A DNA stretch of 64,000 bases from JANQPA01 sp964548175 (GTDB lineage Bacteria > Bacteroidota > Bacteroidia > Chitinophagales > Saprospiraceae): positions 6,156 through 70,155 of the forward strand of contig CAZJQS010000024.1 in assembly GCA_964548175.1 (NCBI GenBank). Reading direction: 5' to 3'. How positions within the stretch are numbered: position 1 is the stretch's first letter; each line of letters starts with the position of its first letter. Shown here piece after piece: positions 7,452-17,400 of this stretch. Made by a program: the position numbers and the translations under genes. Under the pieces are notes generated by a model. The model was not told the origin of the DNA, did not search any database, and saw only the letters and a list, made by a program, of their open reading frames with translations.

Positions 7452-8792
7452 ATGCAATATATTGATTCCCCAAAACAGCATCGGCCTCGAAAATTAAGGA
7501 AGTTTTTTTTGAGGCTGATGCTGTTTTTATCTGGCGTTTTCTTGCTCTGGCAATGTACCCCTAAATTGTCGGAGCGGTATGCCCAGCCGGAAGATCTTGT
7601 CTTCCGGCAGGAAAGCACCACAAAAGAAGGGCAACGTGCCTTCCGCATCAATCCCTGCTACGTCAATGAGCATTATATACCCGACACCAACCACCTGGAT
7701 CACACTCCTGTGAAATACATTAGAGTCAATTACCATTGGGTCAATTCCGCCGACAGCAGTAAGAACCTGAAGGGGAAGGAAGCCGTCGAATTCACGAAAG
7801 GATGGCTGCACACCGCCAACAAAGACCTGGAGACCAACAACAAACTCTGGTTTCCTTACAGGAACAATATTCCCGTTCTTCCTACCCGATACCGGTACAT
7901 ATTAACGCCTGACCCCGATCAACCCGGAGATGAGGGCATCTATTTCCACTACGATGAAGAATTATGCTACTATATTCACAAAGGAAGGGACCGCAATCTT
8001 TTTGATCGCCGCATCTTGCAGAAGTATAATGTGGGAGGAGACAGCGTTTTAAACATTTTCGTCATGCCTCATCATCCCGACAGCGTCGCTTCTACTACTT
8101 ACCTAGCCGGGTCAGTGGGAGTAGCGCTGGGTAATGCCGTCAAGATCGCCGGAATAATAGAAAATGGAGGACCTTACTGGCAGTATCGGGGCGTGTTGAA
8201 TCATGAAGTAGGCCATGTTTTCGGGCTCGTCCATGCCTGGATGGGAAATGACGGATGCGATGATACGCCACCTCATAAAGGCGAATGTTGGACCCGCACC
8301 AAGGAAGCACCCTGCGACACCATGGCCACCAACAATGTCATGGATTACAACGCCCTGCAAAATGCCTGGACGCCCTGCCAGATCGGCCGCGTCCACCGCA
8401 GCATGTCAACGCCGGGGACACGCCCCAGGAAATTGTTGATCCCTCGCTGGTGCACCTTAGATGAAGGCAAAACCATTACGATCACAGATTCCATATTGTG
8501 GCAAGGAGCTAAAGACCTGGAAGGCCATCTGACCATCGAAAATGGCGGTGTACTAACTGTCGACTGCCGCTTATCCTTACCCGAGGGGGCCCAACTGGTC
8601 ATTCGGCCGGGCGGCGAGCTCAACCTGGGCAGTAATGCTGTATTACATAATGATTGCGGAAAGCAGTGGGACGGCATCATCATTCAGGAGCTTGGCGCCA
8701 AAAAGGGAAGGATCAATATTATGGAAGGAGCGCGGATCGAAAACACCACATTTTCAGTGTCCAGTGCAGAAAGCAACTTTCTTAAAAGTTAA
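7452..8792 (+). CDS. Lipoprotein zinc metallopeptidase (metzincin, M43-like)
   Basis: A 446-residue protein with a lipoprotein signal peptide (LLWQC, Cys35). The extended zinc motif HEVGHVFGLVH is at 251-261, so His251, His255 and His261 would bind zinc and Glu252 would be the base. NNVMDYN follows about 55 residues later and matches a metzincin Met-turn. Paired cysteines after the motif recall pappalysin-type (M43) peptidases. The last 100 residues contain a repeated beta-rich pattern (LTIENGGVLTVDCRLSLPEGAQLVIRPGGEL style) like the strand repeats of outer-surface proteins. It starts 20 bp after the second TPM gene and may be in the same unit. Its stop overlaps the convergent ATP-grasp stop by 4 bp. 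Confidence 0.8.
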   Translation: MQYIDSPKQHRPRKLRKFFLRLMLFLSGVFLLWQCTPKLSERYAQPEDLVFRQESTTKEGQRAFRINPCYVNEHYIPDTNHLDHTPVKYIRVNYHWVNSADSSKNLKGKEAVEFTKGWLHTANKDLETNNKLWFPYRNNIPVLPTRYRYILTPDPDQPGDEGIYFHYDEELCYYIHKGRDRNLFDRRILQKYNVGGDSVLNIFVMPHHPDSVASTTYLAGSVGVALGNAVKIAGIIENGGPYWQYRGVLNHEVGHVFGLVHAWMGNDGCDDTPPHKGECWTRTKEAPCDTMATNNVMDYNALQNAWTPCQIGRVHRSMSTPGTRPRKLLIPRWCTLDEGKTITITDSILWQGAKDLEGHLTIENGGVLTVDCRLSLPEGAQLVIRPGGELNLGSNAVLHNDCGKQWDGIIIQELGAKKGRINIMEGARIENTTFSVSSAESNFLKS

Positions 8793-9856
8793 GATTGCCT
8801 GGATATGTGTTCAATCTTCTTCCCATAAGCTTTTAAATTCATCAGCTCTCTCACAATACTCCAAAAAGATTGATAAGGCACTCCCATCTTGTGGTTGGCG
8901 ACGCTGATTTTTCTGATCACGGACCAATGCTTAATAATGGCTTTTAAGGCTCCGAAATAAGAAATGTGTTCGGGATCGTAAATATGAGTAGGCTCCGAAC
9001 AAACCCCGTTGATCTCCAGCACCTTAAAGTCTCTGCCTTCTTTCAAGGCTTCAATTCCGGCACAACGAATATCAAAACGACCGTAATAAAAGCCGGGTAT
9101 CTGCGCTGTAATCATATCAAAAGTACGGATCAACTGATCGTCGATCAGGTGGTTGCCATTGATGAAGCGGGTCCCTTTGCAATGATTGCCCACTGCTCCA
9201 AGCCTAACCTTCTCTCCTTCCCGCGGTATGGTATCCAGCAATTCAGCGTAATTGGATTCAATGCGCTCCAGCTGCAGCAAAGCCCGCGGAGATTGATGGA
9301 CCAAATCCAGAACGGTGGATTGCCCATCGCCGCAGACATGCAGGAACTCCTTCAGGGTCACCGAACTGATGTCCCCTTTTGTCCGTCCCGGCATCCGATA
9401 ATACAACACTCCAACCTCCAACGGATAATCAATGTATTCCTGAAGCAGAAAATTGATATCGTATTTTTCAAGGTAACGGTGCAGTTCCGCTTCATCCTGC
9501 ACCTTTTTGACCAGCAGCCCTCTAAATCCCACATCAGGCTTGGCGATAAGCGGAAAACCGATACCGGCTTCTTTGATCGCTTTTGCTACCTTTTCGAAAG
9601 AAGTTCCCGCCTGGATCAGGACAGTGGAGGGACGAAAAGCCTGTGGCACCTGCTGTATCGTCTCAAATTTTGACTCTACGCCCAGCCCGCCGGTTTTAAT
9701 GGCCGGATTGGCTGCTGTAAAAAAGCAGGCATGGCGGGCCCGGATGGCCAGCAGCGGCCCATAAAAGAACATGGGCCAGTAAAAAGCATTGGTTGACCAG
9801 TATTCCCAATTGAATAGCTTGATCAGGAATGGTGATTGTGCAATCCTTGATTTCAT
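8789..9856 (-). CDS. ATP-grasp domain protein
   Basis: A 355-residue protein on the minus strand. From about residue 90 it shows ATP-grasp features: IGFPLIAKPDVGFRGLLVKKV (the nucleotide-binding Lys and flexible loop), FLLQEYIDYPLEVGVLYYR, and FYYGRFDIRC followed by DFKVLEINGVCSEPTH, where the acidic and Asn residues should bind Mg-ATP. The N-terminal 80 residues have hydrophobic aromatic stretches (FNWEYWSTNAFYWPMFFYGPLLAIRAR) that may lie along a membrane. It resembles D-Ala-D-Ala ligase-like proteins, but the substrate cannot be read from sequence. It is convergent with the metallopeptidase and 38 bp downstream of the NRDE gene. Confidence 0.8.
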   Translation of the reverse strand: MKSRIAQSPFLIKLFNWEYWSTNAFYWPMFFYGPLLAIRARHACFFTAANPAIKTGGLGVESKFETIQQVPQAFRPSTVLIQAGTSFEKVAKAIKEAGIGFPLIAKPDVGFRGLLVKKVQDEAELHRYLEKYDINFLLQEYIDYPLEVGVLYYRMPGRTKGDISSVTLKEFLHVCGDGQSTVLDLVHQSPRALLQLERIESNYAELLDTIPREGEKVRLGAVGNHCKGTRFINGNHLIDDQLIRTFDMITAQIPGFYYGRFDIRCAGIEALKEGRDFKVLEINGVCSEPTHIYDPEHISYFGALKAIIKHWSVIRKISVANHKMGVPYQSFWSIVRELMNLKAYGKKIEHISRQS

Positions 9857-9894
9857 ATGATCAAAACACTTAAATGGCAGGTAAAATACAAAAC

Positions 9895-10626
9895 TTAGAT
9901 AAACTGTTCAGTGATCGGTTTTATGGAAAGATCCCGGCTACTATGTGCGGCGCTGACCAAATCATGGTAATGCATCTCTATTTTCTCTTCATCCCTGATC
10001 ACAGTGGTGATGCTGACAGTCCGAAAATGTTCCGACCTTTTCATGATCACATTGGTCTGGGGGTCTCCCTCGCCGGCATGATGGTGAAAATGGAGAATAT
10101 TTTCAATAGAAGGCTCGGGATGCCTTTTTTGCCAGGCGTCAAACCATTGTTCGCGCTTTCGATGCGTTTCCGGGCGATATAAAGGAGCGGAGGACCAGAT
10201 GTGGGCGCGATCAGCCGGCAGTTCATTCAGATGTACCTGCCGGCTATCCCATCGCAGCTCGCTCAGTTTTTTTCCATGACACACGAGCAAGGTAAAAGGC
10301 TCAATCCCTGAAAAATGATAATCATCGGCAAAGTGCTTCGCTGACTCATAGGCGAAAAAATCCAGGGCGACCAGTCCTCTGCTTCGCCGGTAAGGCGGTT
10401 TGCGTTCGTGATTAACGAAAGCGCCATTGAGAATGCAAATAGTCAGATCGCGTTCGGAAGCGCCGATCCAGGTGCCGCCGGCTTTGGGTTCGCGCGGAAA
10501 GATCAGTTGCTGCCCTTTCACCTGTTCCCGACTCAATTGCCTGGGCGAACGGGCAGGCGTTTCGTCGCGGTTGTGGGTAAGCATATATTGATGCGCTCCG
10601 GATGGTATATAAGTTACTGTACACAT
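9895..10626 (-). CDS. NRDE family protein (TANGO2 homologue)
   Basis: A 243-residue protein beginning MCTVTYIP and carrying HNRDETPAR, the NRDE signature, near residues 19-27. The N-terminal Cys2 after Met is the expected catalytic nucleophile of an Ntn-hydrolase fold once Met is removed. FPREPKAGGTWIGASERDL and CILNGAF follow in the usual positions. The family includes human TANGO2; its molecular role is debated (haem or lipid handling has been proposed). The start is clear because the conserved Cys is residue 2. It lies between an ATP-grasp gene and the flavoprotein gene, all on the minus strand. Confidence 0.9.
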   Translation of the reverse strand: MCTVTYIPSGAHQYMLTHNRDETPARSPRQLSREQVKGQQLIFPREPKAGGTWIGASERDLTICILNGAFVNHERKPPYRRSRGLVALDFFAYESAKHFADDYHFSGIEPFTLLVCHGKKLSELRWDSRQVHLNELPADRAHIWSSAPLYRPETHRKREQWFDAWQKRHPEPSIENILHFHHHAGEGDPQTNVIMKRSEHFRTVSITTVIRDEEKIEMHYHDLVSAAHSSRDLSIKPITEQFI

Positions 10627-10677
10627 AAGTTTACGGCCACATAGATCCCAGCGGCAAAGCTACTGAAATCCAATAGT

Positions 10678-11361
10678 TTAATTATCTTTTGTATAGTAAA
10701 CAACTACCTCCTCCAGAGGTTTACGTTCCAGATCAGGCACCTGAACACCACGCTCGGGTAAGCCCACAGGAATGAGCAAAAAGGGCCGTTCATTTTCGGG
10801 GCGGTTCAGTAATCCTTGTAAAAAATTCATAGGGCTGGGCGTATGCGTCAAAGACACCAGACCCGACTGATGGATAGCAGCCAGCAAAAAGCCGGAAGCA
10901 AGGCCTACTGATTCGTTGACGTAGTAGTTCTTGTGTTTGTTGCCCTCTTCGTCCACATCATAAGCCTTTTTAAAAACGACGATCAGGTAAGGTGCATTTT
11001 CCAGGAACGGCTTCTCCCAGTCGGTGCCAAAAGGTTGAAGATCTTCCAGCCATTCCTCTGACATGCGGCCGTGATAGTTTTCGTACTCTTCCCTCTCCGC
11101 CGCCTTGCGGATTTGCTTTTTCAATTCCGGATCAGAAACTACGCAAAAGGTCCAGGGCTGCTTATGCGCACCGGAAGGCGCCGTGGAAGCGGCCCTTATG
11201 ATGTTGTCGATCACTTCCAGTGGAATGGGTTTATCAGAAAAGGAGCGGATGGACCTTCTTTTGTCCATGAAATGATAAAACGCTCTGCTGCGCTGAAGCA
11301 TTTCCCCGCGGGTGTAACGAATGCCTCGATAGGGAACAAATTTGTATTTTGTATCAGACAT
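10678..11361 (-). CDS. Nitroreductase-fold flavoprotein, iodotyrosine deiodinase-like
   Basis: A 227-residue protein of the nitroreductase superfamily. FMN contacts are RRSIRSFSDKP (35-45) and TAPSGAHKQPW (60-70). The lid Glu92-Tyr96-Lys117 (in EEYENYHGRM and DWEKPF) matches in order and spacing the Glu-Tyr-Lys triad that binds the zwitterion of iodotyrosine in iodotyrosine deiodinases (IYD). SLTHTPSPMNFL and FLLIPVGLPERG complete the pattern. A Haliscomenobacter IYD has been studied in the literature, and this sequence closely recalls it. I start at ATG 11361; the open frame continues to TTG 11391. Deiodination of halotyrosines is inferred; nitroreduction remains possible. Confidence 0.87.
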   Translation of the reverse strand: MSDTKYKFVPYRGIRYTRGEMLQRSRAFYHFMDKRRSIRSFSDKPIPLEVIDNIIRAASTAPSGAHKQPWTFCVVSDPELKKQIRKAAEREEYENYHGRMSEEWLEDLQPFGTDWEKPFLENAPYLIVVFKKAYDVDEEGNKHKNYYVNESVGLASGFLLAAIHQSGLVSLTHTPSPMNFLQGLLNRPENERPFLLIPVGLPERGVQVPDLERKPLEEVVVYYTKDN

Positions 11362-11480
11362 GGTGGTGTGTTTTGAAGCTACAAGATACAAAGGGCTTTT
11401 CCCACTTTTTGTTTCCTCGGTAACTTATCTGAGAATAGTCCTGAAAAATTATTAACATTAACAACCAAAAAGAAGGAATA

Positions 11481-12962
11481 ATGTACAGCCTTGGAATAGA
11501 CGTGGGAAGTTCTTCCGTAAAAGTAACCATTTACGATACTGATTCAGGCAGCATTGCCGGAGCAGCCCATTATCCCAAAAAAGAAATGGCGATGATCGCC
11601 AGGCAAGCAGGCTGGGCGGAGCAGGATCCGGAATGGTGGTGGGACGCTTTCAAGCAAGCATATCGCCTGGCGAGTGGGGAAGACCGGTCCATCACTCTAC
11701 AGATCAAGCATATCGGTATTGCTTATCAAATGCATGGACTGGTTTGTCTGGATAAAAGCGGGCTTCCCGTTCGTCCTGCTATCATTTGGTGTGACAGCCG
11801 GGCGGTGGAGATCGGCCAACAGGCATTTGAGCAATTGGGTAGCGCATACGCATTTAATCATCTGCTGAACAGCCCCGGCAATTTTACGGCTTCCAAACTG
11901 GCCTGGGTAAAAGACAAAGAGCCAGAGGTTTTTGGGAAAATAAATAAAATCTGCCTCCCGGGCGATTATATCGCCTATAAACTCACCGGAGAATTGACCA
12001 CCACCCTGTCCGGTATATCTGAAGGCATCTTCTACGATTTTAAGGAAAAAAACATCAGTCGCCCCTTACTCGAGTATTTCGGCTTCGGGGAAAACCTCTT
12101 CCCTCCTTTGCTGAATTCTTTTGACGATCACGGCGCCGTTAGAAAGCTTGCCGCAGAGGAACTGGAGCTGTCCACTGGTGCCCGGGTCACCTATAAAGCA
12201 GGCGATCAACCCAATAACGCCTTTTCCCTGAATGTTCTGGAAAAGGGAGAAATCGCGGCCACCGCCGGTACATCAGGAGTCGTATACGGTGTTTCTGACG
12301 AGCTTTTCATCGATCCATCGCAGCGAGTCAACAGCTTTGCACATGTCAATTACACTAAGGCAAATCCACGCATCGGCATTCTTTTGTGCATCAACGGAAC
12401 AGGTATCGCCAATGCGTGGGCCCATGAATGGACAAAAGCGGAGAGTTACCCGGACATGAACGTAAAGGCTCAAAAGATACTGCCGGGAAGCGAGGGGCTG
12501 TTCTTCTTCCCCTTCGGCAACGGAGCGGAAAGAATGCTTGGTAACGCTTTTATCGGGAGCAGCCTTCAAGGGCTCAACTTTAACCTGCATAGTCCCGCCC
12601 ATCTTTATCGGGCAGTCCAGGAAGGCATCGTCTATTCCTTCCTTTACGGGATGGAAGCTTTTACCGACAATCAGATCGAACTGAAAGTCATCCGGGCAGG
12701 ACAAGCCAATTTGTTCCTTAGTCCACTGTTTTGTGAACTACTCTCTACCCTGAGCCAGGTGAATATCGAGCTATACAATACGGACGGCGCCCTCGGCGCC
12801 GCCAGAGGCGCCCTGCTGGGCTCCGGACAATATCAAAAAGAGGAGGTTTTCAGGCATCTCAAAAAACAACAAACGTTTACTCCCAATGAACGCCTGACAG
12901 AAAGGTACCATCAGTTGTATGAAGAATGGAAGCAAAGGTTGAAGCATTTGTTGAATTATTAA
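11481..12962 (+). CDS. xylB: Xylulokinase
   Basis: A 493-residue FGGY-family carbohydrate kinase that phosphorylates D-xylulose to xylulose 5-phosphate. The N-terminus MYSLGIDVGSSSVKVTIYD is the phosphate-1 motif; IGIAYQMHGLVCLDKSG and PAIIWCDSRA bind sugar; YKAGDQPNNAFSLNVL contains the catalytic Asp; ATAGTSGVVYG is the phosphate-2/adenosine region; GALGAARGALLG is near the C-terminus. Length fits the family. xylA follows 33 bp later on the same strand, so the two form an operon. The upstream 119-bp gap to the divergent flavoprotein gene must hold its promoter; I cannot assign one with confidence. Confidence 0.94.
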   Translation: MYSLGIDVGSSSVKVTIYDTDSGSIAGAAHYPKKEMAMIARQAGWAEQDPEWWWDAFKQAYRLASGEDRSITLQIKHIGIAYQMHGLVCLDKSGLPVRPAIIWCDSRAVEIGQQAFEQLGSAYAFNHLLNSPGNFTASKLAWVKDKEPEVFGKINKICLPGDYIAYKLTGELTTTLSGISEGIFYDFKEKNISRPLLEYFGFGENLFPPLLNSFDDHGAVRKLAAEELELSTGARVTYKAGDQPNNAFSLNVLEKGEIAATAGTSGVVYGVSDELFIDPSQRVNSFAHVNYTKANPRIGILLCINGTGIANAWAHEWTKAESYPDMNVKAQKILPGSEGLFFFPFGNGAERMLGNAFIGSSLQGLNFNLHSPAHLYRAVQEGIVYSFLYGMEAFTDNQIELKVIRAGQANLFLSPLFCELLSTLSQVNIELYNTDGALGAARGALLGSGQYQKEEVFRHLKKQQTFTPNERLTERYHQLYEEWKQRLKHLLNY

Positions 12963-12995
12963 TTGGAAACAACTTTAATAAAAAACCACAACGAT

Positions 12996-14309
12996 ATGCA
13001 AAAAGCATTTTTTCCCGAAATCAAAAAGATAGCATACGCAGGGCTCGAGTACAAAGAACTCCTGGCCTTTAACTACTACAAGGAAGACCAGTTGGTACTG
13101 GGAAAGCCTATGAAAGAGCACTTCCGCTTTGCAGTAGCTTACTGGCACAGTTTCTGCGGAACGGGAGGCGACCCCTTTGGGCCTGGGCCCCGCCATTTGC
13201 CCTGGGAGTCTGCAGATGATCCCTACCAAAGGGCTAAGGATAAGATGGATGCCGCCTTTGAATTTATCTATAAAATGGGCATTCCGTTCTATTGTTTCCA
13301 CGATCTGGACTTGATCGACGAAGGGGATACTATTGCGGAGACTCAAAAGCGGATGGAGAATATCACTGATTATGCCCTGGAAAAGCAAAAAGAAACAGGT
13401 ATTCAATTGCTCTGGGGAACCGCTAATCTGTTCTCACATCCCCGCTATATGAACGGCGCCGCTACCAATCCGGACTTTAAGGTCGTAGCCCATGCAGCGG
13501 CACAGGTAAAAAATGCACTGGACGCCACCATAAAATTAGGAGGAGAAAATTATGTATTCTGGGGAGGCAGGGAAGGCTACATGTCCTTACTCAACACCAA
13601 CATGAAGCGGGAAAGGGATCATCTGGCCAAGTTTCTGAGCCTGGCTCGCGACTATGCCCGGGCGAACGGATTCAAGGGTACTTTTCTTATCGAACCCAAA
13701 CCAATGGAACCCACCAAACACCAGTATGATTTCGACGCCGCTACCTGCATCGCTTTTATGCGGGAATACGATCTGATGGACGATTTTAAATTAAACATAG
13801 AAGTCAATCACGCTACCCTGGCATTGCATACTTTCGAGCATGAGCTGCAGGTCGCTGCAGACAGCGGGGTACTGGGAAGTATCGACGCCAACCGCGGAGA
13901 TTACCAGAACGGCTGGGACACCGATCAGTTCCCCATCGATCTGTATGAATTGACTCAGGCCATGCTGGTGATACTCGAAGCAGGAGGACTTGGCAGAGGA
14001 GGCATCAACTTTGATGCCAAACTACGGCGGAATTCTACCGGATCCGAGGATCTTTTCATTGCCCACATCAGCGGCATGGATATGTTCGCCAGAGCCCTCC
14101 TCGCTGCAGCTGATATTCTGGAAAATAGCGATTATCGAAAAATGAGAACGCAAAGGTATGCTTCTTTCGATTCCGGTCCGGGCGCCGCGTTCGAACAGGG
14201 AAGGTCTTCTTTGGAAGACCTGGTCAAATATGCTGTGCAAAACGGAGAACCCCAACAGATCAGTGGGCAGCAAGAAAAATATGAGCGCCTGATCAGTTTG
14301 TACATTTAA
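12996..14309 (+). CDS. xylA: Xylose isomerase
   Basis: A 437-residue class II xylose isomerase converting D-xylose to D-xylulose. The frame is open up to TTG 12963, but ATG 12996 (MQKAFFPEI) gives the normal length and N-terminus. Signature blocks are YWHSFCGTGGDPFGPG, FYCFHDLDLI (catalytic His, Asp), LWGTANLFSHPRYMNGAATNPD, FLIEPKPMEPTKHQYDFD (metal ligand Glu), LNIEVNHATLALHTFEHEL and SIDANRGD. It follows xylB by 33 bp. Downstream stands a 26-bp-arm perfect hairpin that probably ends this transcript. Xylose can come from xylan or xylogalacturonan, which fits the neighbouring pectin locus. Confidence 0.96.
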   Translation: MQKAFFPEIKKIAYAGLEYKELLAFNYYKEDQLVLGKPMKEHFRFAVAYWHSFCGTGGDPFGPGPRHLPWESADDPYQRAKDKMDAAFEFIYKMGIPFYCFHDLDLIDEGDTIAETQKRMENITDYALEKQKETGIQLLWGTANLFSHPRYMNGAATNPDFKVVAHAAAQVKNALDATIKLGGENYVFWGGREGYMSLLNTNMKRERDHLAKFLSLARDYARANGFKGTFLIEPKPMEPTKHQYDFDAATCIAFMREYDLMDDFKLNIEVNHATLALHTFEHELQVAADSGVLGSIDANRGDYQNGWDTDQFPIDLYELTQAMLVILEAGGLGRGGINFDAKLRRNSTGSEDLFIAHISGMDMFARALLAAADILENSDYRKMRTQRYASFDSGPGAAFEQGRSSLEDLVKYAVQNGEPQQISGQQEKYERLISLYI

Positions 14310-14319
14310 TCAATATTCC

Positions 14320-14384
14320 TTTTTAGAGATTTTAAGAAGAAAAACAAAGTTTTTCTTCTTAAAATCTCTAAAAATTATAGGCTG
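14320..14384. terminator. Perfect 26-bp-arm hairpin between convergent xylA and HTCS
   Basis: The arms at 14320-14345 and 14349-14374 are exact reverse complements with an AAA loop, and start TTTTTAGAG / end CTCTAAAAA. The tail TTATAGGCTG follows at once (14375-14384). With T-rich outer ends on both strands it could act as a two-way terminator for xylA and the convergent regulator gene. It belongs to a family with members at 5179, 52675 and 60153. Confidence 0.8.
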
Positions 14385-14393
14385 GGGAAAAAA

Positions 14394-14419
14394 GGACGAA
14401 GGACTTTTTACACATCCCC
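14394..14419 (+). repeat. Dispersed motif GGACGAAGG-CTTTTTACACATCCCC, copy 2
   Basis: GGACGAA (14394-14400) and CTTTTTACACATCCCC (14404-14419) form the fullest copy of the dispersed motif. It ends two bases before the regulator stop codon (minus strand, 14422) and follows the hairpin-tail element by 9 bp, an order also seen at 52675-52782. Confidence 0.7.
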
Positions 14420-14421
14420 GG

Positions 14422-17400
14422 TTAATCGATCAGTGCCTTTTCTTGTTCAGCCGGTTCTCTGCTCATAAATTCCTTGGGGCTCAGCCCAAATTCTTTCTTA
14501 AAGGCGCGACTAAACGAATTAGGCAGGTCGTAGCCCACCTTGTAGGCTATTTCGGAAATAGACAGTTTGTTTTGTGCAAGCAGGTCTTTTGCCCTTTTCA
14601 AGCGGAAAGACTTCAGGAGATCAATAGGCTTCTTACCGGTCAGTTGTTTTACTTTACGAATGAAATGCATGTGGCTCAGGTGTACCATCTTACACATTTG
14701 ATTGACGTTAAAATCAGTATCCTCCAGATTTTCTTCCATGATATCAACGATCTTCTTAAGCAATTCTTCATCCGGGGAAGTAAGCTGAATCTTTTCGGGT
14801 GTCAGCATAAAATCTCTGTTAAAAGCCGCCCGCAGCATTTCTCTTTGTTCCAGGAGATTCTCGATACGGGCCAGCAGGAGGTCAGGGTTGAAAGGTTTAG
14901 TCAGATAAGCGTCGGCGCCTTCTTCAAAGCCCTTAATCACATTTTCGTCCATCACCTTAGCGGTCAATAATAAAATCGGGATATGGCTGGTGGCAGCATT
15001 GGATTTGATTTTATTACAGAAAGTCAACCCATCCATTTCCGGCATCATAACATCGCTGATAATAAGATCTATATTGTGTGTGTTGGCCTTTTTCAGGCCA
15101 TCGATGCCGTTATCGGCCTTCAGCACTTCATATTTTCCAGCCAGAATAGATTCCACGAACAGTTGCATGTCTGTGTGGTCCTCGACAACCAGGATCTTTT
15201 TCCGTTCTATGGGGACTGACATCCCAACTGCCTGCTTGTCGTCTTGATTCGGCAAGGTATACATCAAAGAAGCCGCCTCCTTTTTAGCCACTTCAAAAAG
15301 GCCGGCCGCCTGGCTGTTCATTTTAGACGGAGGAACATGGATACAAGGAAGGTATACTTTAAACCGGCTGCCTTCTCCTAGTTTACTTTCTACCTGAATA
15401 TCCCCCTGCATCAGCCGGACCAACTCGCGTGTGTAAGATAAGCCGATGCCGGAACTATTGGGATTGTCCCTTTCGAGTTCGGAAGCAAAAAACCGCTCAT
15501 AAATATGATCGATATCTTCTTCCCGGATCCCGCAACCCGTATCCTCGACTGTAATTTCGAGGCAATCGTCATAAAAACCGGCCAGGCAGGCTACCTGAGC
15601 AGAAACCATATTCATTTTCACCAAAATGCTTTGTCCGGATGGTGTATGTTTAAAAGCGTTGGACAACAAATTGACGATGATCTTCTCCATTTTGTCCGGA
15701 TCGACGAAGAATTCTGTTTGCCGGGTTTGATCGATAAAGTCAAGGTAGATATTTTTTTCAATAGCCAGGTTTTCAAATAAACCAATGATCTGCCCGATAA
15801 AATCCGGTAAGGAGACCCTGGCATAGTGCAGTTCCAGGTTGCTTTTTTCGATACGTCTCATTTCCAGTAATTGGTTGATCAACTTAAGTAGGCGATCTGC
15901 ATTTCTCTCGATAATCAGGTAAAGGTTTTGACGGGAGGCCTCGGTCAGGCTGCTGTCCTGCCGAACAAGCTGACTGATCGGGCCGCTTATTAAGGTCAAA
16001 GGAGTTCTTAATTCATGAGAGATATTGGTAAAAAACCCAATTTTGGCTCTTGATAATTCCTCGACCTGGACGATCATTTCTTCCAGTTGATCCTTTTGCT
16101 TTTTGATCTCCACATTTCTTTCCTCCAGGTATTTGTTAGCTGTTTCCAACCCTTTAGCTTGTTCCAGAATATATTTTTGCTGAGTCAGGATCTCCTGATT
16201 CTGGGAAGCGATCTTCTCACCTTTACTTTTCAACTTTTCATTAACCCGCTGCAAAGAATTATTGAGAATTTCCAGTTTTCGTTTTTTAGTAATAATGCGG
16301 TACTCAAATATGCTCAGTACAGCCAGAAAAGCCAGCAATAACAATATGAACCATGTTTGCTTCCAAACGGGGGGCAGAACGGTAAATTCGATGATAGCCG
16401 GATTAGGGTCCACGTTGAGATCCAGATCGCGTGCTCTAACCTGCAGCGTGTAATCGCCGTTATCCAACCCCATAAATGTGAAGTGATCCTCTTTTGAAAA
16501 AGGAGACCAGTCCTCATTCCCCAGTTTGTAGGAATACATCAATTCCTCTTTTGCAGATTGAGCAAAATAGTCATTACCGCCCCATTCAATTAATGAATTA
16601 CCTGCAGGAGACACCTCCGTTGTATACATGCTGATGTATGTCTGGGGCGGTGTATTATCAGGTATATATTTATGCGCAACAAAGCAGTACTCTTCTCCCT
16701 TTTGGGTCTTATTATGAGAAAAAGCTCTCCGTTTCCAGGAGCGACTTGCCTTATTGACCCAGATGGCGCCCTGGTTATCGTGCAGCAACATACCTCCTTC
16801 GAAATCCATGTTCAACTCTTGTGGGAACACATTTTTCACCCAGCCTGAGCCATCAAAGCGGCAGATATCGTTTTCGGTGGCTACATAGATACAATCGGGC
16901 GCCAGGGCGTCAAGGCTGATGACCGTATTACCCGAAAGGCCGTTGGAATTATCGTAATTACGCCACTGTTGCCCATCAAAAATAAAAACTCCGTAATAGC
17001 GTGATCCTGCCATCAGCATCCCCTGCTCACTTTTGACGACGTTCACAAACTGTTGCAGGCGCGAATCCACATGTCTTTGCCATCGTTCACCGTCATACCC
17101 AAACAGATTGCCGCCGCCTATCCAGATTCTGCCGTCAGCAGACTGGCCGATCCCATAAACATTAGATTGCTGTAATCCATTTTCTTCGTAAGCAAAATGC
17201 AACCATTCCTTTTTTTCCGAAAGGGGATCCACCAACTTCAAAACACCTCCTTTCTGTCCTTTATCTATCTCGGCATCTACCGCACCCCCAAACCAAAGGG
17301 AGCCGCTGCGGTCTTCAAATACAGCACGATAGTCGATCCCCCAGGAAAGGTAAGGATGTGTGTTTGTTTCCCAGCGGCTGTCTTTGAGCAAGGCCGTAGC

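Noticed and set aside
7165..7481. Overlapping frames giving Ala/Ser- or Pro-rich proteins.
   Set aside because: They are shifted readings of the GGC/GGA repeats that encode the Gly-rich tail of the TPM protein.
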